From: CAYJEQ01 sp964371155
GTDB taxonomy: Bacteria > Bacillota > Clostridia > Oscillospirales > Ruminococcaceae
Assembly (NCBI GenBank): GCA_964371155.1
Contig: CAYJLI010000013.1
Span: 1 to 43,647, forward strand
Length of the DNA: 43,647 nt
Reading direction: 5' to 3'
Part shown: positions 1 to 6,968 of the stretch, piece after piece
Layout: each line of letters starts with the position of its first letter
Numbering within the stretch: position 1 is the first letter of the stretch
Program-made: the position numbers and the translations under genes
Notes under the pieces: model-generated
Seen by the model: the letters and a program-made list of their open reading frames with translations, nothing else
What the model was told of the DNA's origin: nothing
Database searches by the model: none

Positions 1-40
1 AGTCGGAGTCTGATACTCTATCCAACTGAGCTACAGGCAC
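1..40 (-). tRNA. tRNA-Arg (anticodon CCG), 5' part only
   Basis: Read on the minus strand, bases 40 to 1 give a tRNA 5' half: acceptor strand GTGCCTG, then TA, a D-stem GCTC with an AGTTGGATA loop closed by GAGT, then an anticodon arm with stem TCAGA and loop CTCCGAC. The anticodon at loop positions 3-5 is CCG, which reads the arginine codon CGG. The 3' half lies beyond the left edge, so the anticodon stem, T arm and acceptor pairing cannot be checked. The stretch from 41 to 221, between this tRNA and the ferredoxin stop, holds nothing I can recognise. Confidence 0.85.
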
Positions 41-221
41 AAATATATATGAAAACCGCATTACACAGCAATCAACTTTTTAATTTTTGGCAGTAAAATA
101 ATATCCATTGCATTTCTCGGCAAATATTTCCCTACCACCAAACCCTCACAAACCATAAGGAAAAGCACAGGAGAGTATTCCCGTGCTTGACCACTGATTT
201 AATGAAAAGCATTACTGCAAA

Positions 222-392
222 TTACTCAGCAGAAATTGCTTCAACAGGACATGTGCCTGCGCAAGCGCCACAATCGATACATGTAGCAGCATCTACAACA
301 TAAGTGCTATCACCAGCAGAAATAGCGCTTACTGGACATTCGCCTTCGCATGCGCCACAGCTGATGCAAGCATCGCTAATAACATAAGCCAT
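222..392 (-). CDS. 2[4Fe-4S] ferredoxin, clostridial type
   Basis: A 56-residue protein starting MAYVISDACISCGACEGECP. Two CxxCxxCxxxCP motifs, Cys9/12/15/19 and Cys38/41/44/48, each bind one [4Fe-4S] cluster; the fourth cysteine of each motif completes the other cluster in this fold. Such ferredoxins are cytosolic low-potential electron carriers for pyruvate:ferredoxin oxidoreductase, hydrogenases and similar anaerobic enzymes. Length and internal two-fold symmetry match the family exactly. The start is fixed by an ideal AAGGAGGT site at 401-408, eight bases before ATG. It appears monocistronic: the next gene upstream on this strand, ricT, ends 220 bp away. A 15-bp perfect inverted repeat lies in the upstream region. 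Confidence 0.97.
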   Translation of the reverse strand: MAYVISDACISCGACEGECPVSAISAGDSTYVVDAATCIDCGACAGTCPVEAISAE

Positions 393-444
393 TCGGATAC
401 ACCTCCTTATAGTAGTCTAAATACATAAATAATCAAAACTATTT

Positions 445-484
445 TTTTATATTCACTACCCATATATGAGTAGTGAATATAAAA
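445..484. promoter_or_regulatory. Perfect 15-bp inverted repeat upstream of the ferredoxin gene
   Basis: The arms are TTTTATATTCACTAC (445-459) and its exact reverse complement (470-484), separated by 10 bases. On the minus strand a possible promoter overlaps it: TTGCTT followed 17-19 bases later by TTATAT/TATATT inside the arm. On that strand the hairpin is followed by A residues rather than T residues, so it does not look like a rho-independent terminator of ricT. An operator or a 5'-UTR stem-loop for the ferredoxin is more likely. The function is inferred. Confidence 0.5.
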
Positions 485-614
485 TTAATCATTGTTTTAA
501 AGCAATATTCATTGAGATAAATATTGGAATTAAGCTTTGATTATGTTTGTAATCTTATTTTACCACAGCGGTGGGAAAAATCAAGTGGGATATGAAAATA
601 TTAACATATTACCA

Positions 615-1478
615 TTACTCAAGATTCTTAAGCTCTTTAAGCTCTTTATCGCTGAGCTTTAGTGAGCCGTCCTTAATAAGTTTAACCTCGGATTTGTTAA
701 ATATTCTAAGGCCGCTTTCGGGGCTCTTTATAAGTCTAATTTTGAGCACACCGGTGAGAAGATTTACATCCTCAACATTTCCTTTGCCCTCGGGAGTATT
801 TACAAATGCACCAACTTTTGGGGTGTGCTTTAATAAATCTTCATATGCGTCCTGCTCGTATTTTAAACAGCACATAAGCCTGCCACAAGTGCCTGAAATT
901 TTAGTGGGGTTAAGGGAAAGACCCTGTTCTTTTGCCATTTTAATAGAAACAGGCTGAAATTCTCCCAAAAATGTGGCGCAACAAAAAGGTTTGCCACAAA
1001 CGCCGAGTCCGCCAAGCATTTTTGCCTCATCACGAACACCTATCTGACGAAGCTCAATTCTAATTCTAAACACCGATGCAAGGTCTTTTACAAGCTCTCT
1101 AAAATCAACCCTGCCATCTGCGGTAAAGTAAAATAATACCTTGCTACCGTCGAAGGTGTATTCAACATCGACAAGCTTCATATCCATGCCATGTTGCTTG
1201 ATTTTTTGCTGGCATACTTCTGCCGCTTCTTTTTCTTTTACTTTATTTTTTTCAAGTTGAATTAAATCTTCTTTGGTGGCTATGCGAATAACTTTTTTCA
1301 GAGGCTTAACAATGTTCTCATCATCCACTTCTCTATTAGTTATAGCCACTTCACCGCATTCGATACAACGGGAGGTTTCCACCACAACATTTGTACCGAT
1401 GGGTATATTTTTGCCGTCTGGCGAAAAATAATAAATTTTCCCAACCTTTTTAAATCTTACTCCAATTACCTCTGCCAA
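615..1478 (-). CDS. ricT: RicT (YaaT) / PSP1-domain protein
   Basis: A 287-residue PSP1-domain protein. In Bacillus subtilis RicT (YaaT) joins RicA and RicF in an iron-sulfur complex that supports RNase Y-dependent mRNA maturation and stage 0 sporulation, competence and biofilm control. The family cysteine pattern is clear from about residue 158: GGLGVCGKPFCC, then SGTCGRLMCC followed by LKYEQDAY. Gene order darA-holB-ricT is the conserved Firmicutes arrangement. The start is a TTG at 1476-1478, six bases after GGAGG; the ATG in the same leader is out of frame and too close to the site. The C-terminal tail is lysine-rich and acidic. The RicA and RicF partners are not in the window. Confidence 0.93.
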   Translation of the reverse strand: MAEVIGVRFKKVGKIYYFSPDGKNIPIGTNVVVETSRCIECGEVAITNREVDDENIVKPLKKVIRIATKEDLIQLEKNKVKEKEAAEVCQQKIKQHGMDMKLVDVEYTFDGSKVLFYFTADGRVDFRELVKDLASVFRIRIELRQIGVRDEAKMLGGLGVCGKPFCCATFLGEFQPVSIKMAKEQGLSLNPTKISGTCGRLMCCLKYEQDAYEDLLKHTPKVGAFVNTPEGKGNVEDVNLLTGVLKIRLIKSPESGLRIFNKSEVKLIKDGSLKLSDKELKELKNLE

Positions 1479-1490
1479 AGCATACCTCCG

Positions 1491-2438
1491 TTAGTTTATA
1501 TGTTTAAAAATTCGTGCAGTTATGGATGCTGCAAGTAAATTTGCGTTCAAATTAAAGAAATTTTCACTGAGTCCTGCGTCTATTATATCAGCAATTTGCA
1601 CCGCCTGCAATGGTGTAATGCGGTTTCTTTCGGAATTTAAGTCTGTTTTAGAAGCATTTTTAATGATTATTTCCTTGAGTGCTGTAAAAATGAGCTCAAA
1701 TTGCTTGTCCTTGCAGATTTTATAGGCGAATTTGTTAAAGCTATACTCATCGCCTTTTTGTATGCAGTCGTATAGATTATCGGCAATCTGTATGTGTGTA
1801 GCGGCTCCCGAAATAATCTCCTTAGCCCTACCAATATTGCCAAAAGATAGATTTACTGCATTTAGCAGCTCAGCTTCGGGGGTGCTGGGGAAGTGCGCTA
1901 AAAGTGCTTTTTTAAGCTCAGCCTCGGACAATGGCTGAAGCCTTATAGAAATTACCCTCGAAATGATGGTCTTAATCAGCTTATTTTGGTTTTCACAAAC
2001 AAGTATAAATACAGCCGAGGCGGGGGGCTCTTCAATGAATTTGAGCATGGCATTTTGGGAAAGCTCACTCACCCCATCCGCATTTAGAAGTATATATACT
2101 TTTCGCTTTCCCTCATTTGGAAGCAGATGCACATCGGTGGCAATAGCCCTTACCCCATCTATCAGATAATCTTTCTTGGGGTCGTTTTTACCTAAAACCT
2201 TTACATCGGGGTGAATGCCTCTTAAAATTTTATCGCACGCCGCACATTCGCCACAGGGGGGGATGCTCTCGCACATAGCAGTGCAAGCGGCATAAAGTGC
2301 AAAATCCTCTCCACCCATGCCACGGGGTGCAGTTATTAGCAGTGCATGGGGAAATCGCCCGCCGTCACAAAGGGCGGCGAGCGTATTTATTTGATTATTA
2401 TTAAAAGGGGTATTAATCTTATCTAAAATAGAGGGCAT
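1491..2438 (-). CDS. holB: DNA polymerase III subunit delta'
   Basis: A 315-residue clamp-loader subunit of the AAA+ superfamily. It would act with tau/gamma and delta to load the beta sliding clamp at the replication fork. The N-terminal region shows the delta' features: HALLITAPRGMGG replaces an intact Walker A motif, as expected for the non-hydrolysing subunit. It is followed by a four-cysteine zinc module (CESIPPCGECAACDKIL, about residues 51-67), GIHPDV, and the sensor-region sequence NAMLKFIEEPP. The start ATG follows AAAGG, and the darA stop codon lies only two bases upstream, so the two genes are co-transcribed. The delta subunit (holA) is also in this window at 32879-33925. Confidence 0.94.
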   Translation of the reverse strand: MPSILDKINTPFNNNQINTLAALCDGGRFPHALLITAPRGMGGEDFALYAACTAMCESIPPCGECAACDKILRGIHPDVKVLGKNDPKKDYLIDGVRAIATDVHLLPNEGKRKVYILLNADGVSELSQNAMLKFIEEPPASAVFILVCENQNKLIKTIISRVISIRLQPLSEAELKKALLAHFPSTPEAELLNAVNLSFGNIGRAKEIISGAATHIQIADNLYDCIQKGDEYSFNKFAYKICKDKQFELIFTALKEIIIKNASKTDLNSERNRITPLQAVQIADIIDAGLSENFFNLNANLLAASITARIFKHIN

Positions 2439-2440
2439 TT

Positions 2441-2764
2441 TTATACCTTTTCAAAACGCTCAACATTTGTAACGAATATAGTGGCTCCACCCACGGGAAC
2501 TTCCACAGGGAAAGAGGAATACATTCCCACACCATATGCGGAGGTGGAGGGTACAACCTGTGTGCGTTTTTTGCTGTGTGCGGAAATAGTTTCTATAACT
2601 TCATCCACTCTGTCATCATCTGTACCAATGATGAATGTGGTATTGCCCGACATGAGAAAACCACCCGTAGTAGCAAGTTTTGTCACAGAGAATTTCGCCT
2701 TTGTAAGTGCACTTTGAACTTTTGCGCTGTCATCATTTGAAACGATTGCAAATAATAATTTCAT
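2441..2764 (-). CDS. darA: DarA, PII-like cyclic di-AMP receptor protein
   Basis: A 107-residue PII-like protein of the DarA/PstA/YaaQ family, which binds cyclic di-AMP as a trimer in the cytosol; its downstream targets are not established. The recognisable features are the first beta strand MKLLFAIV, the central TKLATTGGFLMSGNTTFIIG segment with the ligand-contacting TTGGFL, and the C-terminal VGGATIFV strand. Length equals that of B. subtilis DarA. The start follows an ideal AAGGAGG site. The gene sits directly in front of holB, as in Bacillus, and downstream of a YaaO-like decarboxylase; the tmk gene that lies between those two in Bacillus is absent here. Confidence 0.95.
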   Translation of the reverse strand: MKLLFAIVSNDDSAKVQSALTKAKFSVTKLATTGGFLMSGNTTFIIGTDDDRVDEVIETISAHSKKRTQVVPSTSAYGVGMYSSFPVEVPVGGATIFVTNVERFEKV

Positions 2765-2919
2765 TATAACGCCTCCTTATTAAGTGGGATTTAGAGTAAA
2801 AATAACCTTTACTTCATAGCCGTTAAAAGCATCTTTATGCATTTCTTAGATTGCTTTTCGTTTCACATGAGTAAGGCTTTATCACTCGGGTAAAGACCTA
2901 AGTGTGATAATTTATTTTA

Positions 2920-4248
2920 TTATAGCACAAAAATATTAGAAATGCCATATTTTTTCAGTGAAATTTTTACTTTTTCATCAATTTTTTCTCCAGGTACGGT
3001 TATGGGAATCCCAGGTGGGCATCTGCTCACAAGCTCAGCGGCAACTTCACCCACAGCGCTCTCCACCGAAATCCTTCTTTTGGCGGAGAAGATAGCTTTT
3101 TGTATGCTCATAACCCTTTCGCCTGCGTGGGGCAGGGCTTCTTCTAAAATAAGCATATTCGATTTTCTTTTAATTTCGCTTATCATCTTTTCCACTGCAT
3201 AGAGCTCTTCGGGTTTGTTCTTAGCCGAGGGCAAAAGCACGCAGTAATTATCACTGATATACTCATGCTCTATATTATACTCTGAAAGCAGTGCTGAAAA
3301 TTCCTCTTTTCTATATCCAAGGCCACAAAATCCAAGCGCAAGACGGGTGGGGTCGCAAACTCCTTCGGGAAGAAAAAATCCCCTATCTTTAGCAAGCTCT
3401 TTCATATTGCCAACGAATTCTATAATTTCCCCAATATCTTTTACCACATTATCATTTATATACTGCAAATTTAAATCGACCGATAGCATTATTAAATAAC
3501 TTGGACTTGTAGAGCCGAAAATACTCATGGCAGATTTAGCGCAATCAAGATATTTTTCATTGCCTATATGCAAAAGCGCACCGCCTGTGAGCACCGGCAT
3601 GGTTTTGTGCAATGAGTCACAGCAGATATCTGCTCCAAGGCTCATCGGATGTAGGCTCTGGGGCAGAAAATTCAGATGGCTCCCATGGGCATTATCCACT
3701 ATCAGTGGCACATCATATTCACTACATACTTCTTTAATTCCCCCTATATCGCTTATCACACCGAAATAGTCGGGGCTTGTTATATATACAGCGGAGGCAT
3801 TTGGGCAGCTCTTTAAAGCCTCTCTTATATCGTCGGGGGAAATTCTACCGCAGAGCCCCTTTCCTGCATCGCTCTTAGGATACACCCAAAATGGCGTAAG
3901 CCCTAAAAGCCCCATAGCGTTCACCGCAGATATATGTATATTCCTACCGCAAACTATACTGCCATTTTCCTTAGCAACCATTGCAAGCATAGCCTGTATG
4001 CAAAGAGTGCTACCCCCTGCCGAAATACAGCTTTTTTTACTGCCGTATATCTCAGAATAGAGCTCCTCGCATTCCTTTATGGCACCATCACATTCATAAA
4101 GACTGTCCGCACCACGAACTTCTGTTATGTCGTATTTTGCGGCGTCACTTAAAAAGTCGGGAAGCATGCCTTTGTGCCCCGGCATATGCATACGGGAATA
4201 GTTCTTCTCCAAATATTCTGAAACAGCTTTGTAAAGCGGTGTTTGCAT
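2920..4248 (-). CDS. Orn/Lys/Arg decarboxylase-family PLP enzyme (YaaO-like)
   Basis: A 442-residue fold-type I PLP enzyme of the ornithine/lysine/arginine decarboxylase family. Visible motifs are HMPGHKG near the N-terminus, the cofactor-stacking segment SAGGSTLCIQAM, VDNAHGSH containing the PLP aspartate, and SLHKTMPVLTGG with the Schiff-base lysine at about residue 215. It is short, lacking the wing domain of the E. coli decarboxylases, as are YaaO and SpeA of Bacillus. The substrate cannot be read from sequence. I chose the ATG at 4246-4248, nine bases after GGAG; the upstream in-frame ATGs are not in register with a ribosome site. Its position before darA matches yaaO synteny. The 155 bp between it and darA hold a weak stem (2879-2910) and no gene. 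Confidence 0.88.
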   Translation of the reverse strand: MQTPLYKAVSEYLEKNYSRMHMPGHKGMLPDFLSDAAKYDITEVRGADSLYECDGAIKECEELYSEIYGSKKSCISAGGSTLCIQAMLAMVAKENGSIVCGRNIHISAVNAMGLLGLTPFWVYPKSDAGKGLCGRISPDDIREALKSCPNASAVYITSPDYFGVISDIGGIKEVCSEYDVPLIVDNAHGSHLNFLPQSLHPMSLGADICCDSLHKTMPVLTGGALLHIGNEKYLDCAKSAMSIFGSTSPSYLIMLSVDLNLQYINDNVVKDIGEIIEFVGNMKELAKDRGFFLPEGVCDPTRLALGFCGLGYRKEEFSALLSEYNIEHEYISDNYCVLLPSAKNKPEELYAVEKMISEIKRKSNMLILEEALPHAGERVMSIQKAIFSAKRRISVESAVGEVAAELVSRCPPGIPITVPGEKIDEKVKISLKKYGISNIFVL

Positions 4249-4399
4249 GGCAATCATCTCCAAATTCAGTGTTGTAAAGGTGTTTATATTCAGATATAAT
4301 CCAAATATAAATTTATCCATTCAGTGCTTACTTATATATGCTTTTTCCAAAAGTGAGCTTTGTGCATAAATACTTAAATCAGCAAGCCTACATAAAATT

Positions 4400-4429
4400 A
4401 TTTTAACACACAAAGTCATGGATTGACAA
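4400..4429 (-). promoter_or_regulatory. Candidate promoter for the decarboxylase-darA-holB-ricT operon
   Basis: On the minus strand TTGTCA (-35, bases 4429-4424) is followed after 18 bases by TAAAAT (-10, bases 4405-4400). It would start transcription about 145 bases before the decarboxylase ATG. The -35 hexamer overlaps the -35 of the divergent plus-strand promoter. Confidence 0.5.
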
Positions 4430-4452
4430 GCTTGCACCGTTGCGGTTATACT
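4423..4452 (+). promoter_or_regulatory. Candidate promoter for the QueG-like gene
   Basis: A consensus TTGACA at 4423-4428 is followed after 18 bases by TATACT at 4447-4452. The predicted transcription start lies about 20 bases before the Shine-Dalgarno site of the gene at 4481. It shares its -35 bases with the divergent promoter on the other strand. Confidence 0.6.
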
Positions 4453-4480
4453 GAATTGTAAAAAAAACGCACCGAGGGAG

Positions 4481-5317
4481 GTGGCACAACTGCAAGGGAT
4501 AAGAGAGCTTTTTTTAAAGCAATCTATTGAATATATTGGGGTATGTCTTTTAGAGGAAATACAGCCACTGATAAAATGCCGTGCGATAAACAGACTTCCC
4601 CAAGAAGCACACAGCGTAATCACCGCCATTTTCCCCTATTACACGGGCGATTACCCTGAGAAAAATATATCGAGGTATACACTGGGGAAAGATTATCATA
4701 ATATAGTGAGCGATATACTAAAAGAAATATCGGCAAGCCTTAAACTAAAATACCCCCAAAACGATTTCCAGCCTTTTTGCGACATTTCACCGATAAACGA
4801 AGTACTCGCTGCTCAAAAAAGCGGACTTGGCGTCATGGGGAGAAATAATCAGCTTATAAATGAAAAATACGGCTCATATGTCTTTGTTGGGTGTATAGTA
4901 ACTGATTTAAAGCTTAATCCCACCGCACCTAAAGAAGGGGACTGCCTAAACTGCACACTCTGCATTAAGCATTGCCCAACAAATGCTTTGGGGCAAAATT
5001 TTTGCAAGGATATATGCCTTTCACACATCACACAAAAAAAGGGTGAGCTCACAGAAGCCGAAACGGAACTTGTGAAAAAAGGTGGGCTTATTTGGGGGTG
5101 CGATGTCTGTACGGACATATGCCCGATGAATAAAAATCCGATAATCACGCCGATAAATAGATTTAAAGAGAATATAATTCCCATAATAAATGAGGATAAT
5201 ATATCGGAGGCAATATCCGAAAAAGCGCTCGGCTATCGTGGGAGAGCAGTTTTAGAGCGCAATATGCAGATAGTTTTACAAGTGCCAACGGATACAAGTA
5301 ATTTTACCAATCGCTGA
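4481..5317 (+). CDS. QueG-like double [4Fe-4S] cluster protein (short epoxyqueuosine reductase homologue)
   Basis: A 278-residue protein with the core of QueG, the cobalamin-dependent enzyme that reduces epoxyqueuosine to queuosine in tRNA. An aspartate in CDISPINE (about residue 101) sits where QueG has its catalytic Asp, followed by KSGLGVMGRNNQLINEKYGSYVFVG. Cluster ligands are in CLNCTLCIKHCP (155-165), C175/C179, and CDVCTDICP (207-214). It is about 100 residues shorter than E. coli QueG and lacks the C-terminal HEAT-like tRNA-binding part, so true queuosine activity is uncertain. The start is ambiguous: GTG at 4481 begins within the GGAGG site, whereas an in-frame CTG at 4490 has ideal 8-base spacing. 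Confidence 0.72.
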   Translation: MAQLQGIRELFLKQSIEYIGVCLLEEIQPLIKCRAINRLPQEAHSVITAIFPYYTGDYPEKNISRYTLGKDYHNIVSDILKEISASLKLKYPQNDFQPFCDISPINEVLAAQKSGLGVMGRNNQLINEKYGSYVFVGCIVTDLKLNPTAPKEGDCLNCTLCIKHCPTNALGQNFCKDICLSHITQKKGELTEAETELVKKGGLIWGCDVCTDICPMNKNPIITPINRFKENIIPIINEDNISEAISEKALGYRGRAVLERNMQIVLQVPTDTSNFTNR

Positions 5318-5639
5318 TTTTTCCATATTTTTCACTGCCTGCGGCGGAGGGAAAATGGGGAAAAATTATATTAAGCCATTCACTTTGGATAGTTTTAGTT
5401 AAATGACTGTTATTATAGCTAAAACTGTGGTAGAATAATAAAAGCAAAGCCCCCCTTAACAAAAACATACTATTTAAAATATAATGGATATATAGCGAAT
5501 GCTATTAAATGTCGATAACTTTTAGCAGTCGGATATTTTTGCACACTCATATACCGCAGGCGGTGGACAAATGTGCAGGAAATTTGGCTTAAGCTCTTGG
5601 CATTGCAAAGCTATTACAATCAAGCTGAGGAGTGACACA
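5318..5639 (+). other. 322-bp intergenic region with an imperfect stem-loop and a possible promoter
   Basis: Bases 5323-5358 form an imperfect stem-loop, CCAT..TTTTC..CTGCC pairing with GGCGGAGGGAAAATGG, with G-U pairs on the plus strand. No T-run follows it, so termination of the upstream gene is doubtful. An extended -10 element, TGGTAGAAT, ends at 5436 but has only a poor -35 (CTGTTA, 18 bases upstream). If used, it would give a leader of about 200 bases before the FemAB-type gene. A further CCGC-AG-GCGG hairpin core lies at 5553-5562. No T-box sequence and no credible small gene were seen. Confidence 0.4.
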
Positions 5640-6695
5640 ATGGAGATACTTACCCCCGATAAATATGAGGAGCTCGACGCCTTTGTGGCATCGCATAAAA
5701 ATGGTGGATTTACACAGCTCTCGAGCTGGCGACATGTAAAAAACAACTGGGGATTTGAGGCAGTAGTCAGCCGAAATGATGCAGGCGAAATAATAGGCTC
5801 TATGAGTATGCTAATACAAAAAATACCCTTTATCGGTACATCTTTCGTGTATGCGCCGAGGGGGCCTGTCTGCGATTTAAACGATGCAAAAGTGCTCGCT
5901 GATTTAAAAGCAGGTGCTGACATGGTGGCAAAAAAACATAATGCACATGCGCTGAAAATAGATCCGGACACACTAATGGCGGATGAAGAATTTATAAAAA
6001 TCGCCAAGGAAATGGGCTTTGTGCAGTTTGCAGGCCCCGATGGCTTTGAGACTATACAGGCACGATTTAATTACCGCCTTTACTTAAATGAGCGAAGTGA
6101 AGAGCAAATTCTCGCCGACTTAAATCAAAAATGCAGGTACAATATACGAGTGGCAGAGAAAAAAGGAGTGCAGGTGCGGCATGTCGGCAAAGAATACCTT
6201 GACGATTTTATCAGAATAATGCAGGTGACAGGTGAGCGTGACGGCTTTATCACAAGGCCTAAAATCTATTTTGAGAGAATGCTCGACGCACTCGGCGAAA
6301 ATGTAAGGCTTTATGTGGGATTTTATCAAGATGAAGTGATATGCGGTGCCATCACCACGAATGTGGGTGGCAAATGCTGTTATGTATATGGCGCTTCCGA
6401 TAATAATCATAGAAATGTAATGCCAAATTATCTAATGCAGTGGGAGATGATTAAATGGGCGGTACAAACAAACTGCTTTGTTTACGACTTCCAAGGAGTA
6501 TCGGGTATTATGGATGAAAGCCGACCCATCCATGGGCTTTATCGCTTTAAAAAAGGCTTTAATGGCACACTTGAAGAGCTTGCAGGAGAATTTGACTACA
6601 CATATAAGCCATTTAAATCTAAAATGGTGGATTATGCACTTAGTCTTAATACATTCACAAGAAAGCTTAAAAAGAAGCTTAAATCAAGGGGATAA
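5640..6695 (+). CDS. FemAB/FemX-family aminoacyltransferase (peptidoglycan cross-bridge)
   Basis: A 351-residue protein of the FemABX fold: two GNAT-like domains that transfer an amino acid from aminoacyl-tRNA to the stem peptide of lipid II. Supporting features are FTQLSSWRHVKNNWGFE near the N-terminus, YAPRGPVCD around residue 75, the segment NQKCRYNIRVAEKKGVQVR near the middle, and GLYRFKKGFNGTLEELAGEFD near the C-terminus, a hallmark of this family. It lacks the coiled-coil arm seen in staphylococcal FemA. The amino acid transferred cannot be predicted. The ATG at 5640 follows GGAG with a seven-base spacer; an earlier in-frame ATG at 5571 has no ribosome site. Confidence 0.88.
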   Translation: MEILTPDKYEELDAFVASHKNGGFTQLSSWRHVKNNWGFEAVVSRNDAGEIIGSMSMLIQKIPFIGTSFVYAPRGPVCDLNDAKVLADLKAGADMVAKKHNAHALKIDPDTLMADEEFIKIAKEMGFVQFAGPDGFETIQARFNYRLYLNERSEEQILADLNQKCRYNIRVAEKKGVQVRHVGKEYLDDFIRIMQVTGERDGFITRPKIYFERMLDALGENVRLYVGFYQDEVICGAITTNVGGKCCYVYGASDNNHRNVMPNYLMQWEMIKWAVQTNCFVYDFQGVSGIMDESRPIHGLYRFKKGFNGTLEELAGEFDYTYKPFKSKMVDYALSLNTFTRKLKKKLKSRG

Positions 6696-6713
6696 ATATA
6701 ATAATTTAGTTAT

Positions 6714-6744
6714 TGTAGGGGTGGCTGAGAATGCCGCCCCTACA
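6714..6744 (+). terminator. Stem-loop after the FemAB-type gene, possible terminator
   Basis: TGTAGGGGTGGC (6714-6725) pairs with GCCGCCCCTACA (6733-6744) across a seven-base loop, with a single G-U wobble. It lies 18 bases after the stop codon. The tail CTTTATTGTTT is T-rich but interrupted. GC-rich hairpins of this style are also common dispersed repeats in gut Clostridia, so it could be either. The remaining sequence up to 6889 shows nothing recognisable. Confidence 0.5.
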
Positions 6745-6889
6745 CTTTATTGTTTAACATAATTTTTACATTGCATCACAGCAATAGCGCATTGATTTAT
6801 CAAGTATTACAGGCAGTGTGGAGGCTGATTTTGGCACAGTATTTATCATTTCTAACAATTAAACCACTAAAATCCATCCCCTTTTTTTC

Positions 6890-6918
6890 TTGCGAAGAAT
6901 GTTAAATTATGATAAAAT
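6890..6918 (+). promoter_or_regulatory. Promoter for the DUF1846 gene
   Basis: TTGCGA at 6890-6895 and TAAAAT at 6913-6918 are separated by exactly 17 bases. The predicted start is about 45 bases before the ATG at 6969. The upstream sequence is AT-rich. Confidence 0.65.
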
Positions 6919-6968
6919 TAATATTTGTAATGGTAAAGCCAATATTTTAAAAAAAGAAGGTGTGGAGT

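Noticed and set aside
2879..2910. Terminator between the decarboxylase and darA
   Set aside because: The 7-bp TTATCAC/GTGATAA stem is weak, and the T-rich side lies on the plus strand, where no gene ends. On the minus strand no T-run follows it.
4321..4629. Minus-strand open frame (102 codons) overlapping the QueG-like start and the divergent promoter region
   Set aside because: It covers the promoter pair and the start of a clear gene, and its translation has no domain or ribosome site.
5437..5639. T-box riboswitch before the FemAB-type gene
   Set aside because: A leader of about 200 bases before an aminoacyl-tRNA-using enzyme made this plausible, but the T-box sequence, specifier loop and antiterminator are not present.
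5522..6007. Minus-strand open frame (161 codons) opposite the FemAB-type gene
   Set aside because: It lies opposite a gene with family motifs throughout and a good ribosome site, and has no supporting signal of its own.
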